The position numbers and the translations under genes are program-made. From Micromonospora sp. NBC_00421 (GTDB lineage Bacteria; Actinomycetota; Actinomycetes; Mycobacteriales; Micromonosporaceae), in contig NZ_CP107929.1 of the NCBI RefSeq assembly GCF_036017915.1, forward strand, positions 558,001 through 622,000: a stretch of DNA of 64,000 bases. The letters are read 5' to 3'. Below are positions 34,106 through 43,652 of this stretch, piece after piece. The notes below the pieces were generated by a model, which worked only from the letters and a program-made list of their open reading frames with translations, was not told the DNA's origin and ran no database searches. Each line of letters opens with the position of its first letter. Positions within the stretch are counted from its first letter, which is position 1.

Positions 34106-35605
34106 ATGACGAGCAGCATCGAGGCCCCCTCGAGCGCCACCCGGGTCACCCACGACGATCTCGGTTCCGAGGAGGCTTTCCTCGCCGCGATCGACGAGAC
34201 CATCAAGTACTTCAATGACGGCGACATTGTCGAAGGCACCGTCGTCAAGGTCGATCGGGACGAGGTCCTGCTCGACATCGGCTACAAGACCGAGGGTGTG
34301 ATCCCCTCTCGGGAGTTGTCGATCAAGCACGATGTGGACCCCGCCGAGGTCGTCTCGGTCGGTGACCACATCGAGGCCCTGGTCCTCCAGAAGGAGGACA
34401 AGGAGGGGCGTCTGATCCTCTCCAAGAAGCGGGCGCAGTACGAGCGGGCCTGGGGCACGATCGAGAAGATCAAGGACGAGGACGGCGTCGTCCGCGGTTC
34501 GGTCATCGAGGTGGTCAAGGGTGGCCTCATCCTCGACATCGGGCTGCGCGGCTTCCTGCCCGCCTCCCTGGTCGAGATGCGGCGGGTGCGTGACCTGCAG
34601 CCGTACGTCGGCCGCGAGCTCGAAGCCAAGATCATCGAGCTGGACAAGAACCGCAACAACGTGGTCCTGTCCCGCCGGGCCTGGCTGGAGCAGACGCAGT
34701 CCGAGGTGCGCACCGAGTTCCTCAACAAGCTCCAGAAGGGCCAGGTCCGCAAGGGCGTCGTCTCGTCGATCGTCAACTTCGGCGCGTTCGTCGACCTGGG
34801 CGGCGTGGACGGCCTGGTGCACGTCTCCGAGCTGTCCTGGAAGCACATCGACCACCCGTCCGAGGTCGTCGAGGTGGGCCAGGAGGTCGAGGTCGAGGTC
34901 CTGGACGTCGACCTGGACCGCGAGCGGGTCTCGCTGTCGCTGAAGGCGACCCAGGAGGACCCGTGGCGGCAGTTCGCCCGTACCCACGCGATCCAGCAGA
35001 TCGTGCCGGGTAAGGTCACCAAGCTCGTCCCGTTCGGCGCGTTCGTCCGGGTGGACGACGGCATCGAGGGCCTGGTCCACATCTCCGAGCTGGCCGAGCG
35101 CCACGTGGAGATCCCGGAGCAGGTCGTCCAGGTGGGCTCCGAGGTGATGGTCAAGGTCATCGACATCGACCTGGAGCGTCGCCGGATCTCGCTGTCGCTC
35201 AAGCAGGCCAACGAGGGCTTCGTCGAGGGCGAGGAGCACTTCGACCCGACCCTCTACGGCATGGCCGCGACGTACGACACCGAGGGCAACTACATCTACC
35301 CGGAGGGCTTCGACCCGGAGACGGGCGAGTGGCTCGAGGGGTACGACAAGCAGCGCGAGACCTGGGAGAACCAGTACGCCGAGGCGCGTCAGCGGTGGGA
35401 GGCCCACACCAAGCAGGTGCAGACCTCCCGCGCCGCCGACGCCGAGGCCGCTGCCAACCCGGCTCCGCCCGTGGCCACCGGTGGTGGCACCACCACCTCG
35501 ACCAGCTCGTCGACCCCGAGCCGGCAGGCCGAGGAGCCGGCCGGCACCCTGGCCACCGACGAGGCGCTCGCCGCGCTGCGGGAGAAGCTCGCCGGCGGCA
35601 AGTGA
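34106..35605 (+). CDS. rpsA: 30S ribosomal protein S1
   Basis: 499-residue ribosomal protein that helps mRNA bind the 30S subunit. It contains four S1 RNA-binding domains (starting near GDIVEGTVVKVDRDEVLLDI, GSVIEVVKGGLILDIGLRGF, GVVSSIVNFGAFVDLGG and GKVTKLVPFGAFVRVDDG) and an acidic/Ser-Thr-Pro-rich C-terminus of about 130 residues, the usual actinobacterial form. The ATG at 34106 gives MTSSIEAPSSATRVTHDDLG, the conserved start. A strong terminator at 35677-35722 follows. Confidence 0.97.
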   Translation: MTSSIEAPSSATRVTHDDLGSEEAFLAAIDETIKYFNDGDIVEGTVVKVDRDEVLLDIGYKTEGVIPSRELSIKHDVDPAEVVSVGDHIEALVLQKEDKEGRLILSKKRAQYERAWGTIEKIKDEDGVVRGSVIEVVKGGLILDIGLRGFLPASLVEMRRVRDLQPYVGRELEAKIIELDKNRNNVVLSRRAWLEQTQSEVRTEFLNKLQKGQVRKGVVSSIVNFGAFVDLGGVDGLVHVSELSWKHIDHPSEVVEVGQEVEVEVLDVDLDRERVSLSLKATQEDPWRQFARTHAIQQIVPGKVTKLVPFGAFVRVDDGIEGLVHISELAERHVEIPEQVVQVGSEVMVKVIDIDLERRRISLSLKQANEGFVEGEEHFDPTLYGMAATYDTEGNYIYPEGFDPETGEWLEGYDKQRETWENQYAEARQRWEAHTKQVQTSRAADAEAAANPAPPVATGGGTTTSTSSSTPSRQAEEPAGTLATDEALAALREKLAGGK

Positions 35606-35676
35606 CCCCGGCGGCCACTCCCATCCGGTACGGCGGCTGACGCCGCACCGGGCGGGGAACCGTCGCTGACGACGAA

Positions 35677-35722
35677 GAGCCCCGCCCCCGATCCGGTTAC
35701 CCCGGGTCGCGGGGCGGGGCTC
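35677..35722 (+). terminator. rpsA terminator
   Basis: 11-bp stem GAGCCCCGCCC (35677-35687) and GGGCGGGGCTC (35712-35722) with a 24-nt inner region, 72 bp after the rpsA stop. TCTCGCC follows rather than a T-run. Confidence 0.7.
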
Positions 35723-35785
35723 TCGCCATTCCCTCCCGCTGCCGTTTGCGCACGGCACCATTCCCGCCCTGTGCTGTTCTTGCGC

Positions 35786-35845
35786 GTGGCGGTCCCGGGC
35801 ATGGCGGTCCCGGGCGTGGGGATTCCGCGCGTGGGGTCGTCTGTG
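35786..35845. repeat. 15-bp tandem repeat before coaE
   Basis: Units GTGGCGGTCCCGGGC (35786), ATGGCGGTCCCGGGC (35801), GTGGGGATTCCGCGC (35816) and a weak fourth copy (35831). It lies in the rpsA-coaE gap. No function is evident. Confidence 0.75.
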
Positions 35846-35891
35846 GTGGGTCGGTGTGGTGGGGCGGGGGCCGATCCGGTTGACTGGGCCC

Positions 35892-37154
35892 GTGTTGAGG
35901 GTGGGGTTGACCGGTGGCATCGGGTCCGGCAAGAGCGCGGTGGCGGCCCGGCTGGCCGAGCGGGGCGCGGTGATCGTCGACTCCGACCGGATCGCCCGGG
36001 AGGTGGTCGCGCCGGGCAGCGAAGGGCTGGCCGAGATCGTCGCCGCCTTCACCGACCGGGTGTTGACCGTCGACGGGGCGCTGGACCGGGCGGCGCTGGG
36101 CGCGATGGTCTTCGCCGACGGGGCCGCCCGTCGCCGGCTGGAGGAGATCACCCATCCCCGGGTACGCGCCCGGTCCGCCGAGCTGTCCGCCGCGGCGCCT
36201 TCCGACGCGGTGGTGGTCAACGACGTACCGCTGCTGGTGGAGGTGGGACTCGCGCCGACGTACCACCTGGTGGTGGTGGTGCGGACGGCCGTGGCCACCC
36301 GGCTGGAGCGGTTGGCGCGGGACCGGGGGATGACCCGGGCGGAGGCCGAGCGGCGGATCGCCGCCCAGGCCGACGACGCCCGCCGCCGCGCCGCCGCCGA
36401 CGTGCTGCTCGACAACGACGGCGGCCTCGACGAACTGCACGCCGCCGTGGACGCCCTCTGGCGGGACCGGCTGCTGCCCTACGAGCGCAACGTGCGCGAC
36501 CAACGTGCGGTCCGGGAGGGACCGGTGGTGCTGACCGAGCCGGACCCGACCTGGCCGCAGCAGTACGCCCGGCTGGCCGCCCGCATCCGGCACGCGCTCG
36601 CCCCGGCCGACCTGCGGATCGACCATGTCGGCTCCACTGCCGTCCCGGGGTTGGCCGGCCGGGACGTCATCGACGTGCAGGTCACCGTGCCGTCACTGGC
36701 CGAGGCGGACGGTCCGTTGGCGCAGCGGCTCGCCGACGCCGGCTTCCCGAGGGTGCCCGGGGACCGGTGGGACAGCCCCCGGTCGGCGGGTGGCGAGGGT
36801 TGGACAGGCACTGAGGTCGGAGCACCAGGGGAGGATTGGGCAGCCGGCGAGGGCCGGGCGGGTCGGGTGGGCCACGAGGGTTGGGAGAAGCGGTTGCACG
36901 GCGGTGCCGACCCGGGTCGGCCGGTCGAGGTGCACCTGCGGGTGGCGGGTTCCCCCGGTTGGCGGCACGCGCTGCTGATGCGTGACCACCTGCGTGCCGA
37001 TCCCGATCATCGGGCTGCCTACCTGCTGGTGAAACGGGAGTTGGCAGCGTCGGCACCGGACGGCGCGGGCTCCGCCACCGCCGCCGACCCGTGGTTCGAC
37101 GAGGAGTACCTGCGGGCCGAGGCCTGGGCTGCGCAGACCGGCTGGCGCCCCTGA
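35892..37154 (+). CDS. coaE: Dephospho-CoA kinase fused to a GrpB (UPF0157) domain
   Basis: 420-residue bifunctional-looking protein. The N-terminal kinase (about 1-200; GLTGGIGSGKS P-loop, DSDRIAREVV, HPRVRARS, LVVVVRTAVATRLERLARDRG) phosphorylates dephospho-CoA in the last step of CoA synthesis. The C-terminal GrpB domain (about 213-410; HVGSTAVPGLAGRDVIDVQV, VEVHLRVAGSPGWRHALLMRD) is a nucleotidyltransferase-fold domain of unclear role. This fusion is normal in actinobacteria. Odd here is a Gly/Glu/Trp-rich insertion of about 32 residues at 36785-36885 in the GrpB part, with repeats GEGW, GEDW and HEGW. The GTG at 35892 puts MLRVGLTGG at the start. Confidence 0.93.
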   Translation: MLRVGLTGGIGSGKSAVAARLAERGAVIVDSDRIAREVVAPGSEGLAEIVAAFTDRVLTVDGALDRAALGAMVFADGAARRRLEEITHPRVRARSAELSAAAPSDAVVVNDVPLLVEVGLAPTYHLVVVVRTAVATRLERLARDRGMTRAEAERRIAAQADDARRRAAADVLLDNDGGLDELHAAVDALWRDRLLPYERNVRDQRAVREGPVVLTEPDPTWPQQYARLAARIRHALAPADLRIDHVGSTAVPGLAGRDVIDVQVTVPSLAEADGPLAQRLADAGFPRVPGDRWDSPRSAGGEGWTGTEVGAPGEDWAAGEGRAGRVGHEGWEKRLHGGADPGRPVEVHLRVAGSPGWRHALLMRDHLRADPDHRAAYLLVKRELAASAPDGAGSATAADPWFDEEYLRAEAWAAQTGWRP

Positions 37155-37204
37155 CCGGGCACCGGGGTCCGGATCCCGGTCGGAACGCGAGCCGGACGGG
37201 AGTG

Positions 37205-38746
37205 CTAGCCACGACGGGGTGGGACGATTTCCGCCGGCAGCGGGCCGGGGGTCAGGTCGAGCTGCGCCCACGGACCACCTGCGGTACGCAGTTCCAGCCG
37301 GTGCGGGAATCCGGAACGGTCCAGCCAGTACCTCATGCGCTGGCTCTGGAGGCGTACCTCGAACACGTCCACGGGTCGGCCGGCCCGCCGGTCGCCTCGC
37401 ACCCGTACCGTCGCGTTGGTCGGTGGGGTCGCCCCGCCGGCCCGCAGCGCCGCGTCGACAAGCACGTCCAGTTCGTCGGCCGGTTGCCCGGCGGACCGCC
37501 AACCGACGTCGGTCGGTGGCGGCAGCGGCGGCCCGGTGGCCGAGGTGTCCGGTCCCACCGGTACGTCCGCCCGGGCGAAGCCGGCCCGGTCCCGACGAAG
37601 CAGCGTGCGGCGGCCGAGGGTGTCCAGCTCGGCCACCGACAGGTAGGCGACGCCGGCGGACCAGCTCAGCCAGCCGGTGCCCCGCAGGTTGGCGGCGCCG
37701 CCGAGCGGTGCCGTGACGGTCACCGCGGCTCCGGAGCCGGTACGCAGCCGGGTGGGCAGCCGGCCCAGCCGTGCGGCCTCCTCGTCGGTGAGGGCCCGGG
37801 GCAGCCCCGGCCGGCCCCCGAGCGCGTCGACCGGCCACAGCGTCGGCCGGTCGACCCGGTCCAGTTCCACGGTGATCGGGGTGCCGTCGGCGAGCCGGCC
37901 CGCCCAGCGACGCAGCCGGGCGTCCCGGTCGACCCACCAGCGGGGATCCCCCTCGCCGGCCACCGGATGGCCGGTCGGTGCGGTGGTCGGGCCGGCTGGT
38001 GCGGACGGTTCGGCCGGCCACAGGGCCGCCTGGAGGACGTCCACCCGGTCGCCACCGAGGGTGTCCTGCCCGATCCAGCGCCCGCCGCCGGCCCGCAGCG
38101 GTTCCGCCACCTCGGCCCGGCCGGCGGCGAGCCCGAACAGGACGGCCAGCGCCCCGGCCAGACCCCGCCCGGACGGCAGGCTCCGTAGCCGCCACCGGTC
38201 AGCGGGCGGCACCAGCGGCGGCCGGGCCGGGGTCACGATCGCCGTGGGGTCGGGACGGTGCACCACCGTCGACCGGGTGGCCTGCACCAGCCCCCGGTCG
38301 GGGCCGGCCCCCGGACCGCCGACGTCGAGGTAGGCCAGCGGACGGGACCAGTCGACCCAGCCGATCAGGTCGGTGCGGCCGGCCCCGGTCCCGACGGCCA
38401 CCCGCACCCCGGCCCGGACGTCCCGGTAGGTGCTGACCCGTACGGCGGCGAGCCGTTCGGCCTCCTCGCCGGTCAGCGCGCGGGCCGGCACCGCCGGGGC
38501 GGGCGCCCAGCTGAGCAGGCCGGCGGTCAGGGCTGCGGCGGAGACGGCGGCGACCACACCCAGCGCGACCAGGGTCACCCGCCGACGGCCAGGTGCGTTG
38601 TCGTCGGTTTCCGCCGTGGCGGGTACGGCGACGGTGGCCGGTCGACCGGACGGCCGATGGTGCCGGCCGGGTCGCCGCCGACCCGGACCGGTCGGCGGCG
38701 GGCTGGCCCCGGGGGTGCGTCGTGGCAGGTCGGACGAGGTCTCCAC
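37205..38746 (-). CDS. Single-pass membrane protein with two homologous extracellular halves
   Basis: 513-residue protein of unrecognised family. An N-terminal cytoplasmic Pro/Arg-rich stretch (about 1-55) precedes one membrane segment (VTLVALGVVAAVSAAALTAG, about 58-78), so most of it is outside. The external part consists of two related halves. Each begins ALT(G/D)EEA(E/A)RL, continues to a GW(V/L)(D/S)WS...AYL strand pair, a proline-rich middle, an RVDVLQAALW or RPVDVFEVRL strand, and a (W/Y)W(V/L)DR motif. This is an internal duplication; the repeated unit resembles lipoprotein-like beta-rich domains. The GTG at 38746 is a tentative start; upstream codons give low-complexity sequence. Confidence 0.65.
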   Translation of the reverse strand: METSSDLPRRTPGASPPPTGPGRRRPGRHHRPSGRPATVAVPATAETDDNAPGRRRVTLVALGVVAAVSAAALTAGLLSWAPAPAVPARALTGEEAERLAAVRVSTYRDVRAGVRVAVGTGAGRTDLIGWVDWSRPLAYLDVGGPGAGPDRGLVQATRSTVVHRPDPTAIVTPARPPLVPPADRWRLRSLPSGRGLAGALAVLFGLAAGRAEVAEPLRAGGGRWIGQDTLGGDRVDVLQAALWPAEPSAPAGPTTAPTGHPVAGEGDPRWWVDRDARLRRWAGRLADGTPITVELDRVDRPTLWPVDALGGRPGLPRALTDEEAARLGRLPTRLRTGSGAAVTVTAPLGGAANLRGTGWLSWSAGVAYLSVAELDTLGRRTLLRRDRAGFARADVPVGPDTSATGPPLPPPTDVGWRSAGQPADELDVLVDAALRAGGATPPTNATVRVRGDRRAGRPVDVFEVRLQSQRMRYWLDRSGFPHRLELRTAGGPWAQLDLTPGPLPAEIVPPRRG

Positions 38747-39090
38747 GTGTGGTTGAACGGGCCGGCCCGGGGTCGGGTGACGCCGGGGGCCGCCGGGGTG
38801 ATGCCGGGCGGGTGGGTCGGGAAGGCAGGGGCGCTCGCGGCGGCCGGTCTGCGCCAGGGGCGCGACCACGCGGGATGCGCACGCCGGTGATGTCCGGGTG
38901 CTGCGACCCCAGGTGCCGGGCGGTGGGAGCCTGTCGAGGGCCCGGCCACCGCCGCGGTCGGCCGCCGCGAGCGGCCTACGGTGTCAGGCTAGCCCTCTGA
39001 GATGTGGGCCACAATGGCAATATCGAAGGTTATCACCGGCTGGGCGATGATCGCGGTGGAGTGTCGGACCTGCGGCGTACCGTGGGGACC
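38747..39090. other. Intergenic region upstream of uvrB
   Basis: 344 bp between two divergent genes. The left 250 bp are very GC-rich without hairpins or ORFs I trust. The right part (39000-39060) is less GC-rich (CACAATGGCAATATCGAAGG) and probably holds the uvrB promoter. I looked for a LexA box (CGAAC-N4-GTTCG) and did not find a match. Confidence 0.4.
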
Positions 39091-41199
39091 ATGGCGCTCG
39101 ACATTCCCCGGCTCGACGGTCGCTTCCAGGTCGTCAGCGACTTCCAGCCGGCCGGTGACCAGCCGGCAGCCATCGACGACCTTGAGCGCCGGGTCCGGCG
39201 TGGCGACCGGAACACCGTGCTGCTCGGCGCCACCGGCACCGGTAAGAGCGCCACCACGGCGTGGCTGGTCGAGCGGCTGCAACGGCCGACCCTGGTGCTC
39301 GCCCCCAACAAGACGCTCTGCGCCCAGCTGGCCAAGGAGTTCAGCGAGCTGCTCCCGCACAACTCGGTGGAGTACTTCGTCTCCTACTACGACTACTACC
39401 AGCCCGAGGCGTACATCCCGCAGACCGACACCTACATCGAGAAGGACTCCTCGATCAACGAGGAGGTCGAGCGGCTGCGGCACAAGGCGACGATGTCGCT
39501 GCTCACCCGGCGGGACACGATCGTGGTGGCCACCGTCTCGGCCATCTACGGCCTGGGCACCCCGGAGGAATACCTCGACCGGGCCGTCCGGGTCACCATC
39601 GGGCAGGAACTCGACCGCGACCAGCTGCTACGTCGGCTGGTCGACATCCAGTACACCCGCAACGACATGGCCTTCCAGCGGGGCACCTTCCGGGTCCGGG
39701 GCGACACCCTGGAGATCATCCCGGCGTACGAGGAGCTGGCGGTCCGGATCGAGCTCTTCGGGGACGAGGTGGAGAAGCTCTACTACCTCAACCCGCTCAC
39801 CGGTGACGTGGTCAAGGAGGTCGACCACCTGCTGATCTTCCCGGCCACCCACTACGCGGCCGGTCCGGAGCGGATGGAGCGGGCCACCCGGGACATCGAG
39901 GCCGAGCTGGGGGAGCGGCTGGCCGAGCTGGAGCGGCAGGGCAAGCTGCTGGAGGCGCAACGGCTGCGGATGCGGACCACCTACGACCTGGAGATGATGC
40001 GTCAGGTCGGGTTCTGCTCCGGCATCGAGAACTACTCCATGCACATCGACGGCCGGCTGCCCGGCAGTCCGCCGCACTGCCTGCTCGACTACTTCCCGGA
40101 CGACTTCCTCACCGTGGTCGACGAGTCCCACGTCACCATTCCGCAGATCGGCGGCATGTTCGAGGGCGACGCGTCGCGCAAGCGGATGCTGATTGACCAC
40201 GGTTTCCGGCTGCCCAGCGCCGCCGACAACCGCCCGTTGCGCTTCGACGAGTTCCTGGAACGGGTCGGCCAGGTGGTCTACCTGTCGGCCACCCCCGGTC
40301 CGTGGGAGATGGAACAGGCCCAGGGCGAGTTCGTCGAGCAGGTCATCCGCCCCACCGGTCTGATCGATCCGGAGGTCGTGATCAAGCCGACCAAGGGCCA
40401 GATCGACGATCTGATGCACGAGATCAAGTTGCGTACCGAGCGGGACGAGCGGGTGCTGGTCACCACGCTGACCAAGAAGATGGCCGAGGACCTGTCCGAC
40501 TACCTGCTGGAGAACGGCATCCGGGTGCGTTACCTGCACTCCGAGGTCGACACCCTGCGCCGGGTGGAGCTGCTGCGCGAGCTGCGCAAGGGCGACTACG
40601 ACGTGCTGGTCGGCATCAACCTCCTCCGGGAGGGTCTCGACCTGCCCGAGGTCTCCCTGGTGGCGATCCTGGACGCCGACAAGGAGGGTTTCCTGCGCAG
40701 TGGCCGGTCGTTGATCCAGACCATCGGCCGGGCCGCCCGTAACGTCTCCGGCCAGGTGCACATGTACGCCGACAAGATCACCCCGTCGATGGCGGCGGCG
40801 ATCGACGAGACCAACCGCCGTCGGGCCAAGCAGACCGCGCACAACGAGGCGCACGGGATCAGCCCCGAGCCGCTGCGCAAGAAGATCCACGACATCCTCG
40901 ACGACATCTACCGCGAGGCGGAGGACACCGAGGCTTCCCGGGTCGGCGGGGCCGCCCGTCAGCTCTCCCGGGGCAAGGCCCCGGTCAAGGAGACCCGCAG
41001 CCGCAGTCGGACCACCGCCGGGGCGCCCTCCCGGGAGGGGATGGCCCGAGCCGACCTGGCGCAGCTCATCCAGGAGCTCAACGACCAGATGCTCGCCGCC
41101 GCCCGGGAGTTGCAGTTCGAGCTGGCCGCCCGGATCCGCGACGAGGTCGCCGACCTCAAGAAGGAACTGCGCGGGATGGACGCCGCCGGGGTGAAGTGA
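39091..41199 (+). CDS. uvrB: Excinuclease ABC subunit B
   Basis: 702-residue helicase-like subunit that verifies DNA damage in nucleotide excision repair. Walker [14 protein letters not shown], the beta-hairpin region with [24 protein letters not shown]-like [20 protein letters not shown], helicase motifs [20 protein letters not shown] and QTIGRAARN are all present, plus the C-terminal UVR motif ([20 protein letters not shown]) that contacts UvrC. The ATG at 39091 ([14 protein letters not shown]) has GGGGA 5 nt upstream. A GTG at 39061 is an alternative. Confidence 0.97.
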   Translation: MALDIPRLDGRFQVVSDFQPAGDQPAAIDDLERRVRRGDRNTVLLGATGTGKSATTAWLVERLQRPTLVLAPNKTLCAQLAKEFSELLPHNSVEYFVSYYDYYQPEAYIPQTDTYIEKDSSINEEVERLRHKATMSLLTRRDTIVVATVSAIYGLGTPEEYLDRAVRVTIGQELDRDQLLRRLVDIQYTRNDMAFQRGTFRVRGDTLEIIPAYEELAVRIELFGDEVEKLYYLNPLTGDVVKEVDHLLIFPATHYAAGPERMERATRDIEAELGERLAELERQGKLLEAQRLRMRTTYDLEMMRQVGFCSGIENYSMHIDGRLPGSPPHCLLDYFPDDFLTVVDESHVTIPQIGGMFEGDASRKRMLIDHGFRLPSAADNRPLRFDEFLERVGQVVYLSATPGPWEMEQAQGEFVEQVIRPTGLIDPEVVIKPTKGQIDDLMHEIKLRTERDERVLVTTLTKKMAEDLSDYLLENGIRVRYLHSEVDTLRRVELLRELRKGDYDVLVGINLLREGLDLPEVSLVAILDADKEGFLRSGRSLIQTIGRAARNVSGQVHMYADKITPSMAAAIDETNRRRAKQTAHNEAHGISPEPLRKKIHDILDDIYREAEDTEASRVGGAARQLSRGKAPVKETRSRSRTTAGAPSREGMARADLAQLIQELNDQMLAAARELQFELAARIRDEVADLKKELRGMDAAGVK

Positions 41200-41211
41200 C
41201 GGGGCGCGACG

Positions 41212-42093
41212 ATGCTGGACGAGGTGTGCGTCGGGGTGCCGGCCGGCCGGTTGCGTCCATTCGTGGGCGGCTACCTGGGCTACCGGGAAGGCGCGGCGCG
41301 GCACCCGGCACGCCTGGAGGGCACACCGCCGCCACTGGTCCGGCACGAGGCGGCCGGTGCCTTCGTGGTGCTCGTCCTCGGTTGGGGTGCCCCGCTCGAC
41401 GTGGTGGACCCGCGATCGACGGCGCGTAGCGCGTACCGGGTGGACTCGTTCGTGGCGGGGCCGTACGACGGCTACTGCACGACCTCGACGATGGGTGCCG
41501 GGGCCGGGGTGCAGTTGCTGCTCACCCCGCCGGCGGCCCGCCGGATTCTCGGGGTGCCGCTGGGTGAGCTGGCCAACCGGGCGGTGCCGGTGGACCGGCT
41601 CCCCGACCCCTGGCTCGACCGGCTGCGGATCCGGCTGGCCGAGGCACCGGACTGGCCCCGCCGGTTCGCCCTGCTCGACACGGCGCTCGGCGCCCGGCTG
41701 GCGGTCACCGACCCGATCGACCCGCGCCTCGATCGAGCCTGGGGCCTGCTCACCGGTTCGGCCGGTCGGATCGGCATCGGTGGGTTGGCCGACGAGGTGG
41801 GGTGGAGTCGTCGGCACCTCTCCGCGCGGTTCGGTCGGGAGCTCGGGTTTCCCCCGAAGGCCACCGCCCGTCTGTTGCGCTTCCAGCGGGCGTACGCGGC
41901 ACTGGGTCGGGAGCTCGTGCTGCGTCCCACGTCGGTCGAGGCGGACCCTCCCGGGCCGGGTGGCTGGGCCGAGTTGGCCGTGCGGTGCGGGTACTACGAC
42001 CAGTCCCACCTGATCCGGGAGTTCCGGGAGTTCGCCGGGGTGACACCGGCGGCGCTGGGACAGCCCGGTTCCCATTCGTCCAATCCGGGCTGA
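41212..42093 (+). CDS. AraC-family transcriptional regulator
   Basis: 293-residue regulator. The N-terminal region (VCVGVPAGRLRPFVGGYLGY, FVAGPYDGYCTT) resembles AraC proteins with a DUF6597-like sensor, and the C-terminus has the double HTH: IGGLADEVGWSRRHLSARFGRE and CGYYDQSHLIREFREFAGVTP. It lies 12 bp after uvrB and 23 bp before a VOC-family gene, so it probably controls or is co-transcribed with that gene; this pairing is common in actinobacteria. Confidence 0.88.
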   Translation: MLDEVCVGVPAGRLRPFVGGYLGYREGAARHPARLEGTPPPLVRHEAAGAFVVLVLGWGAPLDVVDPRSTARSAYRVDSFVAGPYDGYCTTSTMGAGAGVQLLLTPPAARRILGVPLGELANRAVPVDRLPDPWLDRLRIRLAEAPDWPRRFALLDTALGARLAVTDPIDPRLDRAWGLLTGSAGRIGIGGLADEVGWSRRHLSARFGRELGFPPKATARLLRFQRAYAALGRELVLRPTSVEADPPGPGGWAELAVRCGYYDQSHLIREFREFAGVTPAALGQPGSHSSNPG

Positions 42094-42116
42094 GCGTGGG
42101 GCGGCACACTCGACAC

Positions 42117-42485
42117 ATGACCAACATCTTCCCGACCTTCCGATACCCGGATGCCCGGGCGGCGATCGACTGGCTCTGCACCGCGTTCGGTTTCCGGGTC
42201 CACGCGGTGCACGGTGGCCCGGACGGGGCGGTGGCGCACGCCGAACTGGCGCTCGGTGACGGCATCGTCATGCTCGGCACCGGCCCCGGTCGACCGGACC
42301 GGCCGGCCGACGACGACTACGCTGTCTACGTGGCGGTCGACGACCTGGACGCCCACCACGACCGGGCGCGGGCGGCCGGGGCGGAGATCGTCCGGCCGCC
42401 GTTCGACACCGACTACGGATCCCGCGACTACGCGGTCCGGGACCCGGCCGGAAACGTCTGGTCGTTCGGTACCTACCGGCCCTGA
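42117..42485 (+). CDS. VOC/glyoxalase-bleomycin-resistance family protein
   Basis: 122-residue vicinal-oxygen-chelate fold protein. MTNIFPTFRYPDARAAIDWL at the start and SRDYAVRDPAGNVWSFGTY at the end are the typical beta-alpha-beta-beta-beta halves; the conserved C-terminal Glu ligand position is occupied by Phe/Gly-type residues, so metal binding is uncertain. Function could be a lyase-type or binding role. It is cotranscribed with the preceding AraC gene (23 bp). Confidence 0.85.
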   Translation: MTNIFPTFRYPDARAAIDWLCTAFGFRVHAVHGGPDGAVAHAELALGDGIVMLGTGPGRPDRPADDDYAVYVAVDDLDAHHDRARAAGAEIVRPPFDTDYGSRDYAVRDPAGNVWSFGTYRP

Positions 42486-42596
42486 CCTCAGCTCTTCACC
42501 GGCATCCGAATCCGGCTCAGATAGTCATTGCGGTGAGCAAGCAAGGTGTTGCCCTGGGTGATGATCCTGCGTACCCTCCCTCGTGGGGAGGCTGGG

Positions 42597-43652
42597 ATGC
42601 CATTGTCATCGAGTCCTGTCATTCGACGTGCACGGCTCGGCGCCGAGCTGCGGCAGTTGCGCAGACGGGAGGCGCTGACGCTGGAACAGGTCTGTTCCCG
42701 GTTGGGTTGGGCCTCCACCTCGAAACTGTCCCGCATCGAGCTGGGGCAGAGCCGGCCCGACCTGGCCGACGTCCTCGACCTGCTGGACGTCTACGAGGTC
42801 CCGTCGCCGCAGCGCGAGGCGCTGATCGTCATCGCCCGGGATGCGGCGACCGGCCGCGGCTGGTGGAAGGCGCTCGGCGAGATGAGCGAGCGGCAACGCA
42901 CCTATGCCGAGTTGGAGGCGGGGGCGGCGTCCATCGTGGAGTACCAGCCGGCGGTGCTACCCGGCCTGCTCCAGGCGCCCGGGTACGCCCGGCTGCGGAT
43001 CACGGCCGGCCGGCTGTTGCATCCGGACATCGACGTCGAGGCCGATCTGCGGGCCCGGCTCACCCGGCAGGGGGTGTTGCGCCGTCCCGATCCGCCGCGG
43101 TACACCGCACTGCTCGACGAGCGGGCCTGCGATCCGGCCGACCTGCCCACCGACGTCTGGCGCGAGCAGTTGGACCAGTTGCTGGCGTTGGCCGAGCTGT
43201 CGCACGTGACGATCCGGGTGGTGCCCCGTACGGCGGCTCCGCGCGGTGGGGCGTACCCGTTGACCGCCTTCTCGTGCTATTCGTTCCCTGACCCGGCCGA
43301 TCCGCGCACTGTGATGCTGGAGGCGTTGACCACCGATGTCCGGCTGGCCTCCGACGCCGACGTCAGCCGCTACGACCGGATGACCGGCTGGCTCTCCGCC
43401 GCCGCGCTGAGCCCGGCGGAGACGGCGGAGCTGTTCCGCCACAAGGCCGCAGATCTGGCCGCCGGCGCAGCCGTCGAGCTCGCCACCGACACCACCGCAG
43501 ATCTCGCCGCCGACCCGCTCGTCGATCCGTCGGCCGGCGAGGAGGCCGGCGAGAGCGGGCCGGCGGCCGTCGAAGAAGCCGGTGACGTCGTGTCCGGGGC
43601 CCAGGGGATCAGCAGGCGGACGGTTGCTCCGGGGCTCAGCCGTAGCGGTTGA
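42597..43652 (+). CDS. XRE-family regulator with DUF5753 domain
   Basis: 351-residue actinobacterial regulator. The N-terminal HTH (about 12-70: LGAELRQLRRREALTLEQVC, STSKLSRIELGQSRPDL) is followed by the DUF5753 domain (about 95-275: IVEYQPAVLPGLLQAPGYAR, HVTIRVVPRTAAPRGGAYPL, YDRMTGWLSAAALSP). These usually pair with a small DUF397 protein, but none follows here. The last 65 residues are an Ala/Asp/Thr/Glu-rich tail not part of the family. GGGGAGG precedes the ATG at 42597. Its 3' end overlaps the convergent SDR gene by 17 bp. Confidence 0.9.
   Translation: MPLSSSPVIRRARLGAELRQLRRREALTLEQVCSRLGWASTSKLSRIELGQSRPDLADVLDLLDVYEVPSPQREALIVIARDAATGRGWWKALGEMSERQRTYAELEAGAASIVEYQPAVLPGLLQAPGYARLRITAGRLLHPDIDVEADLRARLTRQGVLRRPDPPRYTALLDERACDPADLPTDVWREQLDQLLALAELSHVTIRVVPRTAAPRGGAYPLTAFSCYSFPDPADPRTVMLEALTTDVRLASDADVSRYDRMTGWLSAAALSPAETAELFRHKAADLAAGAAVELATDTTADLAADPLVDPSAGEEAGESGPAAVEEAGDVVSGAQGISRRTVAPGLSRSG

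Noticed and set aside
38747..39090. LexA/SOS box before uvrB
   Set aside because: No CGAAC-N4-GTTCG match. TCGAAGGTTATC is too far from the consensus.
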